A stretch of 64,000 nucleotides of DNA from Pontivivens marinum (GTDB lineage Bacteria; Pseudomonadota; Alphaproteobacteria; Rhodobacterales; Rhodobacteraceae). Location: positions 62,001-126,000 of the forward strand of contig NZ_OCTN01000004.1 of NCBI RefSeq assembly GCF_900231835.1. The letters run 5' to 3'. Positions within the stretch are counted from its first letter, which is position 1. Each line of letters starts with the position of its first letter. Made by a program: the position numbers and the translations under genes. The notes under the pieces were generated by a model. The model was given only the letters and a program-made list of their open reading frames with translations, had not been told where the DNA came from and did no database searches. Positions 34,428 to 42,481 of the stretch are shown one piece after another.

Positions 34428-35341
34428 CCGATACGGATCCTTGGGTCAATCGCGGCATTCAGAATGTCCGCAAGCAGGTTCATGGCAACGAAGACGATGG
34501 CGAAAACGAAGATCAACATCTGGACGGTCGGAATGTCCGCGCCCAAAATGGATTCCAGTGCCAGTCGGCCCAAGCCGTTGATTGCAAATATGCTTTCCGT
34601 AATGACGGAGCCGCCGAACTTCTGCCCCAACTGCACGGCCAGCACAGAGATAACGGGCAGCAGCGCATTGCGCAGCGCGTGGCGGCGCAGCAGGGGCCAA
34701 CCGCGAAACCCCTTGGCGCGAGCAGTCCGGATGTAGTCAGCGCCCATCACCTCGATCAATCCGGTACGGGTCAAACGCATGACCGCAGGCACCGAGGACG
34801 CGCCCAGGACGAAGGCAGGCAGAACAAAATGCCGCCACGTATCATCGCCGGAAACGGGCAAGATAGGGAACATCACGCCGAACAGAATAATCATGATCAG
34901 CCCCAGCCAAAAGTTCGGGACAGCTTGCGCAGACACCGCCACGCCAAGCGCCATCCGGTCGATCCAGCTATTAGGGTTGAGGGCGGCAAGCGCACCCAGC
35001 GGTATCGCGATCAGGATGGTCACAAACATCGCGGAGAAGGCGAGCTTCAGCGTTTCATCAGCACGATCCGCCACCAGTTCGGCGACAGGTTTGTGCCAGT
35101 AATAGCTTTCGCCAAAATCACCGGTCAGCACGCCGCCAAGCCAGTCGAAATAGCGCACAGGTAGTGGCCGATTCAAGCCGTAACGCGCGCGGATCGTCTC
35201 AACCACGTCAGGGGTCGCGTCCTCACCTGCGATGGCATAGGCGGGATCGGTCGCCACGTTCAGCAGCAAAAATGCCGCGAGTGAAACGGTAAAGGCAACC
35301 AGCACGGCCAATAGGCCGCGCAAAGCAATGTATTTTAACAT
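34424..35341 (-). CDS. ABC transporter permease, DppB-like
   Basis: A 305-aa permease of the DppB/OppB group with about six helices. It has RYGLNRPLPVRYFDWLGGVLTGDFGESYYWHKPV, RTARAKGFRGWPLLRRHALRNALLPV (EAA loop) and GLGRLALESILGADIPTVQ. I start it at 35341, where GAGGAG lies ten bases upstream, rather than at an in-frame ATG six codons earlier without a site. Confidence 0.9.
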   Translation of the reverse strand: MLKYIALRGLLAVLVAFTVSLAAFLLLNVATDPAYAIAGEDATPDVVETIRARYGLNRPLPVRYFDWLGGVLTGDFGESYYWHKPVAELVADRADETLKLAFSAMFVTILIAIPLGALAALNPNSWIDRMALGVAVSAQAVPNFWLGLIMIILFGVMFPILPVSGDDTWRHFVLPAFVLGASSVPAVMRLTRTGLIEVMGADYIRTARAKGFRGWPLLRRHALRNALLPVISVLAVQLGQKFGGSVITESIFAINGLGRLALESILGADIPTVQMLIFVFAIVFVAMNLLADILNAAIDPRIRIG

Positions 35342-35363
35342 GGTCCGGTGACTCCTCATCGCA

Positions 35364-35385
35364 ACGGCGGGATCGCTCCCGCCGT
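35364..35385 (-). terminator. Intercistronic hairpin with GCGA tetraloop
   Basis: On the coding (leftward) strand ACGGCGGGA and TCCCGCCGT form a perfect 9-bp stem closed by GCGA, a stable GNRA loop. It is 11 bases after the stop of the substrate-binding-protein gene and before the permease genes. No T-run follows, so 3'-end protection or partial termination is likely. Confidence 0.65.
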
Positions 35386-35395
35386 GCGCTCCGGG

Positions 35396-36922
35396 TTACT
35401 TCCAGCTCGAATTTTGCAGACGGGGCAGGCCGTCCGGGTCGAGGGGGAAGTTCAAATCAGGCGAGGTCAGATAGTTCGCTGAATAGCTGAACAGCGGCGC
35501 CCAATATGCCTCATCAGCGATTGTGCCGATGGCCTCACTATAGATCGACAGGCGTTCATCCTGATCATTTGTTTGCTCAGCCGACAGGATCAGGTCCTGC
35601 AATTCCGCATCTCCAGACAGATTCCGGTCGGACTCCGAGAAGTGAATGCGCGCAATGGCTGCCGTATCCGCCGTGCCGCCGGACCCCCAAGTGCCGAAAT
35701 AGGCGGGGATATCGCGTGCCGCCCGTGCTTGGTTCAGGCTTTCCAGCTTTACATAGCGCAGATCGACATCAATGCCGACCGCCTCCAGATCAGCGGCGAC
35801 AGCCTCGGCCGCGGGTTTGTCACGATAGGCCCAGAATTCCAGCGGGAATCCGTCGGGATAGCCTGCTTCGGCCAGCAATTCGCGGGCGCGCTCCGGGTTG
35901 TATTCATATGCTGTCGAGGATTGGTCGCAGCCGAATTGCGCAGGGTGGCAGGCCGTGTGAATTGCCTCCGCCGAGCCGCCAATCAGGTATTGCGCCATTT
36001 CCTCTGTGTTCAAGGCATGGTTGATCGCGCGCCGCACCAGAACATTGGTCAGCGGTCCGTCGGGATCAGTGTGACCCGCCGCATCCAGAACGATAAACCC
36101 TACCCGCAAGTCCGCCCCGCTAAGGTGAGTGGCAAGCGGCGTCGCGCCCAGGCTTTGCGCAAGGTCGAGCGGCACCTTGAACATCCAGTCGATACCGCCG
36201 GACATCATCTCTGCCTGCTGGGTGCCAACATCGGGGATATTGCGAACAACAATGTTCTGGATTTCCGGTGCGTCACCGAAGAAACCGTCGAACCGCTCAA
36301 GCACCAGCTCGGTCCCCGGCTCAAAGCTTACCACGCGGTAGGGGCCGGTGCCGATCAGATCGCTGGACATTGCGTCGCGGTCGATCTGCCCGTCCACAGT
36401 ATAGGTGCCTGCCTTGCGCAACATAATCCGGTTGGCCAGATCACGCAGGACAAGCGGATAGATCGAGGTCAGGTGAAAGCGCACGGTCTGGCCGTCGATC
36501 ACCTCAACATTATCCAGCCAACGGGCCAGAACACCGTTGGCATTGGACTCGCTTTCCCCACTGGCAATCCAGTTGAAGGTGTAGGCGACATCCTCAGCCG
36601 TCAGCAGAGTGCCATCGTGGAACTGCACATCATCGCGCAGGGTCACATCCAGTGTTGTTTCGTCGACAAATTCATAACCGGTCGCAACCGAGGGCATGAC
36701 CTGCTGCGTTTCCGGATCGATGTCGAACAGTGTCGCGTCGGTCAGTTGTGCCAGAATGATATATTCGCGCTTGGTCGTGTAGTTATAGTCGAGGTTCAGG
36801 ATTTCCTCGGCCATTGCTGCACGCAGCGTGTCATTGGAGCGATCCGCGAATGCGGGTGTCGTCATACAGGTCAGGGCAATCGCGCTGACCATGCTTGTTA
36901 AACGCATCATGTTTTTTGTCAT
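35396..36922 (-). CDS. Extracellular solute-binding protein family 5 of the ABC importer
   Basis: A 508-aa periplasmic binding protein. The signal peptide (1-26, ending TTPAFA) precedes a family-5 body with LNLDYNYTTKREY, QVMPSVATGYEFVDETTLDVTLRDDVQFHDGTLLTAEDVAYTFNW and VRRAINHALNTEEMAQYLIGG. This family binds peptides and other mid-size ligands, including opines and sugars. GGGAGG lies before the ATG at 36922; a longer frame begins 13 codons earlier. It is the first gene of the operon ending with the lyase. Confidence 0.92.
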   Translation of the reverse strand: MTKNMMRLTSMVSAIALTCMTTPAFADRSNDTLRAAMAEEILNLDYNYTTKREYIILAQLTDATLFDIDPETQQVMPSVATGYEFVDETTLDVTLRDDVQFHDGTLLTAEDVAYTFNWIASGESESNANGVLARWLDNVEVIDGQTVRFHLTSIYPLVLRDLANRIMLRKAGTYTVDGQIDRDAMSSDLIGTGPYRVVSFEPGTELVLERFDGFFGDAPEIQNIVVRNIPDVGTQQAEMMSGGIDWMFKVPLDLAQSLGATPLATHLSGADLRVGFIVLDAAGHTDPDGPLTNVLVRRAINHALNTEEMAQYLIGGSAEAIHTACHPAQFGCDQSSTAYEYNPERARELLAEAGYPDGFPLEFWAYRDKPAAEAVAADLEAVGIDVDLRYVKLESLNQARAARDIPAYFGTWGSGGTADTAAIARIHFSESDRNLSGDAELQDLILSAEQTNDQDERLSIYSEAIGTIADEAYWAPLFSYSANYLTSPDLNFPLDPDGLPRLQNSSWK

Positions 36923-36996
36923 TTTTAGTCCTCCCTTATTCAGGGAAGCGTAGGTCAGCATGATGGTTCATAAAATTGCAAAGGACGGTACTACTC

Positions 36997-37011
36997 TTGC
37001 GATTTGCGCAA
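36997..37011. promoter_or_regulatory. Inverted repeat upstream of the ABC importer operon
   Basis: TTGCG and CGCAA are separated by five bases, 75 bases upstream of the binding-protein start. It resembles the sequence at 29401-29415 before the second LysR gene and is a candidate LysR operator. Confidence 0.35.
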
Positions 37012-37046
37012 CTGTTATGGCGCGTGCTGTCGGATTAGGAGGCCGT

Positions 37047-37080
37047 GGCGCAGTTAACAGGTTGCCCCGCTAACTGCGCC
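37047..37080 (-). terminator. Stem-loop after the lipoprotein gene
   Basis: GGCGCAGTTA (37047-37056) and its complement (37071-37080) form a 10-bp stem with a 14-base loop, beginning six bases beyond the leftward stop at 37086. It lacks a strong T-run but is well placed for a terminator. Confidence 0.5.
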
Positions 37081-37085
37081 GCCTG

Positions 37086-38096
37086 TCATGGTGCGACTGG
37101 CGTAGATTCAGCTAGGAACACGCCGGTCAGGATTTCAGCTTCGCCATCCTCACGCACGCGGAAGGCGCTGCCCATTTCCTGCGTAGCACCACCGGGTCCG
37201 TAGAAGCGGCCGGAAATGTCGCTGTCGGAGGCTGCGGAAAAATCGGTGCTGTCATTGGATTGGTTGACCGCTTGCAATTCCGCATCCCACGTATTGTCGG
37301 TGATCGCAGTTGCCGCACCATTGATGATCAGGAAATCGTTGAGGGTTTCGCCCGCCAGATCGGTTAATGTCAGGTTGGTGATTGCGCTGTTCCCGCCTTG
37401 AACAATCTCACCGGTGATGAAGTTCATCTCAACCGTGACGTCGCCTGTAACTTCGCTAATCACCAGCGGGATTGTGTCGCCGGGATTGACGTTGTCGTTC
37501 CGCACGTAAAGACCCAAAACGCTGCCTGTAAAGATAACGTTTGTCCCCGTGGGCAGATTTGCCACGTCGGTCAGAGAGCCGGAATGCCAGCCGCCAACAA
37601 ATGTTTGTGGGTTCGAATTGGCCGGAACATAGCGCCACAAACCGCCAAGAACGGAATCGTATGTCCCCAGTTCCAGCGCTTGTAGCTCCAATGTTCCGGT
37701 GGGGAAGTCGGTTGCAACATAAACGCCATCTAGCAGTTGCACATCAGAGGAAGTGATCTGATCGTTCAGAACGGCATTTACCAGACCGGTATCGGAGGAG
37801 GCTGTGAACTGGATGCCCTGCAACTTACGTGAATCGGACAAAACGCGCGCAACAATCGCATCGGGGGATTCCCCTGCTGGTGCTGCTGGATTAGCCTCGC
37901 GGTAGCGCAATGATTTGGAGATGCCGCCGGAGTTTCGGGTGCTTGAAAATTCGCCATCTGATAATTGGGCCAGCGTCAAACCGGTGGCCGGGGTTGATCC
38001 AGGGTTAAACACAATGCTGGGCGTACCACCTCCGCCACCACCGCAGCCGGCCAGTGCAAGCAACGTTGCGATATAGGATATGGTACGAATGTGCAT
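37086..38096 (-). CDS. Surface-type lipoprotein with TbpB-like C-terminal barrel
   Basis: A 336-aa lipoprotein. The signal peptide ends in the lipobox LALAGC, with Cys18 the lipidated residue, followed by a run of glycines. The body is rich in Thr, Ser, Asn and Gly, in beta-type alternation. The C-terminal GRFYGPGGATQEMGSAFRV..DGEAEILTGVF resembles the small barrel of transferrin-binding-protein-B-like lipoproteins. The ligand is unknown; no TonB receptor or Slam gene adjoins it. AGGAGG precedes the ATG. It is a single-gene unit divergent from gpsA. Confidence 0.75.
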   Translation of the reverse strand: MHIRTISYIATLLALAGCGGGGGGTPSIVFNPGSTPATGLTLAQLSDGEFSSTRNSGGISKSLRYREANPAAPAGESPDAIVARVLSDSRKLQGIQFTASSDTGLVNAVLNDQITSSDVQLLDGVYVATDFPTGTLELQALELGTYDSVLGGLWRYVPANSNPQTFVGGWHSGSLTDVANLPTGTNVIFTGSVLGLYVRNDNVNPGDTIPLVISEVTGDVTVEMNFITGEIVQGGNSAITNLTLTDLAGETLNDFLIINGAATAITDNTWDAELQAVNQSNDSTDFSAASDSDISGRFYGPGGATQEMGSAFRVREDGEAEILTGVFLAESTPVAP

Positions 38097-38288
38097 TCTG
38101 AATGCCTCCTGAATATTTCGACGGCATCTGACAATTATGAAGGCGGTGATGCAACCAAAAGGCAGATAAAATCGATGGCTATTGTCATTCCTTGACGCTG
38201 CGGTGCAACATTCTCGCGACCATAAGTTGAAAGTGAGGACGCGTGCATCATCCTTACAACCATGAATTTAACAACAGGACGAGTTAGA

Positions 38289-39416
38289 ATGCCCGACATG
38301 CTTCACGATGAACCACCGGAGGGAGATTTATCCTATCAACGAATCTGCGTTGTAGGAGGGGGCGCATGGGGGACAGCACTCGCATCAGTTGCAAAACATG
38401 CTGGTCGGGATGTGTCCCTATGGTGCCGCAATGCACAAACCGCACAGGCGATCAGCGAGCGTGGTGAAAACCCTAGCTACCTCAAAGGGATATCACTGGC
38501 CGAGGGTATCCGCGCCACAACCGACATGGCGCAGGCATTACAGGGTGCCGAGGCGATATTGCTCATCACGCCGTCGGTCAGCATTCGCGAAATGACCCGA
38601 GCCATTGCGCCGCTTGCTCCACTCGACTGCCCGATTTTTACCGGCGCAAAGGGCATCGAGGCGGGTAGCGGCCTGCTGATGACCGGTATCATGGCCGAGG
38701 AAACCCCGGGCCGCACCATCGGCGCGATTTCCGGCCCAACCTTCGCTGTTGAGACTGCTGCGGATCAACCAACTGCGGTGACGATTGCATGTACCTCCGG
38801 CCTCGTCGAGCCGAGCGCGATGGCCGCCGCACGTATGGCCGCTACGCTGACCACTGATAGCTTCCGCCCCTATATCTCCAACGATCTGGTCGGGGTTGAG
38901 ATTGGCGGCGCGGTCAAAAACGTGATCGCGATTGCGTGCGGTATGCTGCACGGCGCGGGCTACGGTGAAAACCTGCGGGCGGCGTTAATCACGCGCGGCT
39001 TGGCAGAGATCAAGGAGCTGGCCGTCGCCATGGGCGGATTGCGCGAAACCGTCACAGGGTTGAGCGGCATGGGCGACCTGATGCTGACATGCTCCTCACC
39101 TAAATCGCGGAACTTTTCCTATGGAACGCAACGCGGCAGCGGGCTGTCCGAGGAGCAGGTCTTTGACGGGCGCCCCGTCGTTGTTGAGGGCCGCACTAAT
39201 GCCGTTACCGTAACCGATCTGGCGCGCAGCAAGCAGTTGCACATGCCGATCTGCGAAATGGTCCGGTCAATCGTTTCAGATGGTCGTGAAATTGGCGAAG
39301 CATTCGCTGATTACTGGAGCTCCCCGATCGAGGGGGAGCCGCGGGCGATCAACTTCAAAATTCCACATCCGGCGAGCTCCGCCGCGCATCACAGATATGG
39401 GAGGGGTCGCGAATGA
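38289..39416 (+). CDS. gpsA: NAD(P)H-dependent glycerol-3-phosphate dehydrogenase
   Basis: A 375-aa dehydrogenase reducing dihydroxyacetone phosphate to sn-glycerol 3-phosphate. It has GGGAWGTALA (nucleotide site, about 23-32), GPTFAVE, the catalytic lysine in GAVKNVIAIACG and GLSGMGDLMLTC. It is longer than most GpsA (about 330) because of an N-terminal tail and a polar C-terminal tail. The usual EG(V)xTA segment is EGRTNAVTV. I prefer the ATG at 38289 (AGGACGAG upstream), although ATGs at 38262 and 38298 are possible. As first gene of the ggpS operon it probably supplies the glycerol-3-phosphate acceptor. Confidence 0.88.
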   Translation: MPDMLHDEPPEGDLSYQRICVVGGGAWGTALASVAKHAGRDVSLWCRNAQTAQAISERGENPSYLKGISLAEGIRATTDMAQALQGAEAILLITPSVSIREMTRAIAPLAPLDCPIFTGAKGIEAGSGLLMTGIMAEETPGRTIGAISGPTFAVETAADQPTAVTIACTSGLVEPSAMAAARMAATLTTDSFRPYISNDLVGVEIGGAVKNVIAIACGMLHGAGYGENLRAALITRGLAEIKELAVAMGGLRETVTGLSGMGDLMLTCSSPKSRNFSYGTQRGSGLSEEQVFDGRPVVVEGRTNAVTVTDLARSKQLHMPICEMVRSIVSDGREIGEAFADYWSSPIEGEPRAINFKIPHPASSAAHHRYGRGRE

Positions 39417-40189
39417 GCCTCCATCCGTCCGACGCTATTTTCACACTCGCAACCGATCTAGACGGCACATTCCTAGGTGGCAGCGACGCACAACGACAGG
39501 CCCTATATGATTGGATCGAGGCGCACCGCGATACGGTCAGCCTGGTTTTCGTATCGGGCAGGGACCCCGAATTTATCCACGCAATGTGCTCGGATAACTG
39601 GGTGCCATGGCCCGATTACGTGATTGGCGATGTCGGCACGACCGTCGCGCGCGTTGATCTGGCGGCGGATGGCAACCGCGTGTTACATAACCTAACCGGC
39701 TTGGAGCAGGCCATTGCGGATCTGTGGAACAATCGCGGTGATCAGGTGCGGGCTGCGCTGCGCTCCGTCGCCGGTATTCGTGAGCAGGCCACCGATTTCC
39801 GCTATCGGGTCAGCTATGACTTGGACGCCGCGGCGTTCGACGGATCGGCCAAAGATATTGTTGAGGGGATGGGGCTAGACTGGCTAATCTCTGATAATCG
39901 ATATTTTGATGTCCTTCCGCCGGGGGTCAGCAAGGGCCCGACGCTTGAGCGGTTCATCACAGAATTTGGAATGGAACGGGCAAAGGTATTGGTCGCCGGC
40001 GACACGCTGAACGACCTGTCCATGTTCCAAACGGGATTAAACGGCGCTGTTGTCGGTGGTTCGGAGCAGCTCTTGCTCGACGCGACCCGCGACATTTCAA
40101 CAGCGCGTAAATGCAAAGCGATCGGCGCGGCAGGGATTATGGAGGCGATTGCCGCCTTCGACCTGCACCCCGACGCGATTGGAGAATAA
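39413..40189 (+). CDS. HAD-superfamily phosphatase, probable glucosylglycerol-3-phosphate phosphatase
   Basis: A 258-aa type-IIB HAD phosphatase with the nucleophile motif TDLDGTF (Asp15, Asp17), VFVSGRDP, the lysine region SKGPTLERF and GDTLNDLSMF. The group includes sucrose- and trehalose-phosphate phosphatases. Placed between gpsA (ATGA overlap) and ggpS (one-base gap), its substrate is very likely glucosylglycerol 3-phosphate. In several other proteobacteria a HAD phosphatase is fused to the synthase; here the two are separate. It is not the cyanobacterial StpA type. Confidence 0.85.
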   Translation: MSLHPSDAIFTLATDLDGTFLGGSDAQRQALYDWIEAHRDTVSLVFVSGRDPEFIHAMCSDNWVPWPDYVIGDVGTTVARVDLAADGNRVLHNLTGLEQAIADLWNNRGDQVRAALRSVAGIREQATDFRYRVSYDLDAAAFDGSAKDIVEGMGLDWLISDNRYFDVLPPGVSKGPTLERFITEFGMERAKVLVAGDTLNDLSMFQTGLNGAVVGGSEQLLLDATRDISTARKCKAIGAAGIMEAIAAFDLHPDAIGE

Positions 40190-40190
40190 A

Positions 40191-41687
40191 ATGAGTTCCG
40201 ATCTGGTCATCGTCTACCACCGCCAACCCTATGAAGAGGTCGAGGTCGATGGGCATGTGGAGTTGCGCGAAAACTCCAGCCCGAACGGTATCGTCCCCAC
40301 ATTGAAAAGCTTTTTCGGACGTGTGGAAAAGGCGAGCTGGGTCGCGTGGAAATATGCCGACGACCCTGCAAATCCCGGTTTTGACCGCGTGATCGACATT
40401 GATGATAGCTACGGCAAATACTCCGTCTCGCGCCTGCCATTAACACCGGAGCAGGTGCAGAGCTTTTACCATGTCAGCTCAAAGGAAGCGTTTTGGCCGA
40501 TCCTGCACGGTTTTAAGGAGCGTTATAACTACGATCCGGTCGATTGGCCGACCTTTCGTGAGGTGAACTGGGCCTTTGCCGAGGCCGCCGCGGAGGAGGC
40601 GAATGACGATGCCGTGGTTTGGATCCACGATTACAATCTATGGTTGGTGCCAGGTTATCTGCGTCAGTTGAAACCGAATGTGAAAATTGCATTCTTCCAT
40701 CACACGCCGTTCCCGAACCCCGATATGTTCAACGTTCTGCCATGGCGCGAGGAAATCGTGAAAAGCCTGCTCGCGGCGGATTCTGTCGGCTTCCACATTC
40801 CCCGTTATTCGAATAATTTCAAGGCAGTGGCGCGCTCCATCAGTTCCGCCAAAACGGCTGATGAGGCCCCGACACTGCCCTCGATGACACCCAGCGGAAT
40901 GGCACTGTCCGAGCGAAACACCGTCAAGGCGATGCGACACCACGATCACGAGATCATCATTGATACCTCACCCGTTGGCGTCGATACCAACTATATCGCG
41001 TCCGTGGTTGCGGACCCGGAGGTGAAGACGCGGGTCGAGGAAATCCGATCTGAAATCAAGGGTATGAAGCTGATCGTGTCGGTTGCCCGAACGGATTATA
41101 CCAAGGGTAATGTCGAACAGCTCGAAGCATATGAGCGTTTGCTGCTGGCCCGCCCTGACCTGCGCGGCAAGGTCAGGTTGATGCATGTTTCCGTTGGTGC
41201 AAACCGAAATATGACAGCCTATGAGGAAGTGCAGCAGCGGATCGAGGAGATAAGCGGTCGCATCAACGGCACCTTCGGTTCGTTTGAGTGGCAGCCGGTT
41301 TCGCTGATTTCCACTGCCATCCCGTTCAGGGAGCTGATCGCCTATTACCGCGCGGCAGATGTTGCGTGGATTACGCCGCTGGCCGATGGCCTGAACCTTG
41401 TCGCGAATGAATTCTGTATGGCGCGCGACGATATGGACGGCGCACTGGTTCTATCCGAATTCGCAGGAACTGCCGTATTGCTAAACGGCGCCGTGCCTGT
41501 GAACCCGTTCAGCCATGCCTCAATGGATCGTGGAATTCAACAGGCGCTAGATATGGACAGGGATGAACGGCGCGGTCGGATGGAGCGATTGCGCAGCAGC
41601 GTTCAGGCATTTGATATCAATGCTTGGGTTGAAGCGCAGACAAACCTGTTTGACCGTTTGCGCAACCTGCCAGCAAAGGGAGAGTAA
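40191..41687 (+). CDS. ggpS: Glucosylglycerol-phosphate synthase (GT20 family)
   Basis: A 498-aa glycosyltransferase joining the glucose of ADP-glucose to sn-glycerol 3-phosphate, the committed step of glucosylglycerol synthesis. It resembles cyanobacterial GgpS over its length (about 499 aa) as I remember it: [10 protein letters not shown] at the start, [71 protein letters not shown] and [12 protein letters not shown]. These differ from trehalose synthase OtsA. I chose the ATG one base after the phosphatase stop. Confidence 0.93.
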   Translation: MSSDLVIVYHRQPYEEVEVDGHVELRENSSPNGIVPTLKSFFGRVEKASWVAWKYADDPANPGFDRVIDIDDSYGKYSVSRLPLTPEQVQSFYHVSSKEAFWPILHGFKERYNYDPVDWPTFREVNWAFAEAAAEEANDDAVVWIHDYNLWLVPGYLRQLKPNVKIAFFHHTPFPNPDMFNVLPWREEIVKSLLAADSVGFHIPRYSNNFKAVARSISSAKTADEAPTLPSMTPSGMALSERNTVKAMRHHDHEIIIDTSPVGVDTNYIASVVADPEVKTRVEEIRSEIKGMKLIVSVARTDYTKGNVEQLEAYERLLLARPDLRGKVRLMHVSVGANRNMTAYEEVQQRIEEISGRINGTFGSFEWQPVSLISTAIPFRELIAYYRAADVAWITPLADGLNLVANEFCMARDDMDGALVLSEFAGTAVLLNGAVPVNPFSHASMDRGIQQALDMDRDERRGRMERLRSSVQAFDINAWVEAQTNLFDRLRNLPAKGE

Positions 41688-41690
41688 GCT

Positions 41691-42476
41691 ATGAAAATTC
41701 TACCCGCAGCGTTGATCTTTCTGGGCATGCTGTCGCCAGCCGCCGCCCATGAATACTGGTTAGAGGCCCCCAGCCATTCGGTACAGGTTGGCGGTCAGGT
41801 CGGTATCGGTATTTTTGTCGGCTCCGATTTGACGGGGCAACAAATGCCCTATCTACCCCGTGGTTTCCGCAGCTTGCAGCATTTTGCACCGGGGGCTGAG
41901 GGCGCATTTGTTCAGGGGCGTATCGGATCAATGCCAGCGATTGCACTATCTGACCTGGACGAGGGATTGCACATCATTGCGCAAGAAACCCGCGACTCCC
42001 GTCTCACCTATACCGAGGCAGGAAAGTTCGAAACCTTCCTGCGTGCGGAAGGGCTGGATCACATCTTAACCGAACATGCGGAACGAGGGTTGCCCGAGGT
42101 TGGATTCGGCGAAACCTATTCACGTTCGGCCAAGGCACTGGTTGGCGTCGGCAATGCCGAGGGTGATGATTTCGAGGTCGGGTTACCGGTCGAATTGGTC
42201 GCTCTCGATAATCCGTTCACAACCTATGGTGACGTGCAAATCCAGTCATTAGTACAGGGTGAACCGGCGGCATATGTGCGCATAAATCTGTTTCACCGAA
42301 ACGTGGCGGGGGTGGTTAGCGAAACACATCTAACAACGAATGAGGGGGGCATCGCGAATGCACCTGATTTAGGCACAGGGTTCTACCTTGCCAACGCAGT
42401 GCATATGGACCCGGTGCGGGATTTAGGACCTACTGCATGGCATTCGAGCTGGGCATCTTTGAGTTGGAGTAAGTGA
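41691..42476 (+). CDS. Exported DUF4198-family protein
   Basis: A 261-aa periplasmic protein. The signal peptide (1-19) is followed by HEYWLEAPSHSVQVGGQVGIGIFVG, the usual start of DUF4198 proteins, which are sometimes called periplasmic components of cobalt/nickel uptake. The rest is beta-rich, with a late carboxypeptidase-like module (FHRNVAGVVSETHLTTNEGGIANAPD). It begins three bases after the ggpS stop, so it is co-transcribed with the compatible-solute genes, but no functional link is established. It converges with the flagellar-locus gene at 42482. Confidence 0.78.
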   Translation: MKILPAALIFLGMLSPAAAHEYWLEAPSHSVQVGGQVGIGIFVGSDLTGQQMPYLPRGFRSLQHFAPGAEGAFVQGRIGSMPAIALSDLDEGLHIIAQETRDSRLTYTEAGKFETFLRAEGLDHILTEHAERGLPEVGFGETYSRSAKALVGVGNAEGDDFEVGLPVELVALDNPFTTYGDVQIQSLVQGEPAAYVRINLFHRNVAGVVSETHLTTNEGGIANAPDLGTGFYLANAVHMDPVRDLGPTAWHSSWASLSWSK

Positions 42477-42481
42477 TTTTC

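Noticed and set aside
35573-36901. Rightward 442-codon open frame opposite the binding-protein gene
   Set aside because: Composition is not protein-like, and the leftward gene has a signal peptide, family motifs and a ribosome binding site.
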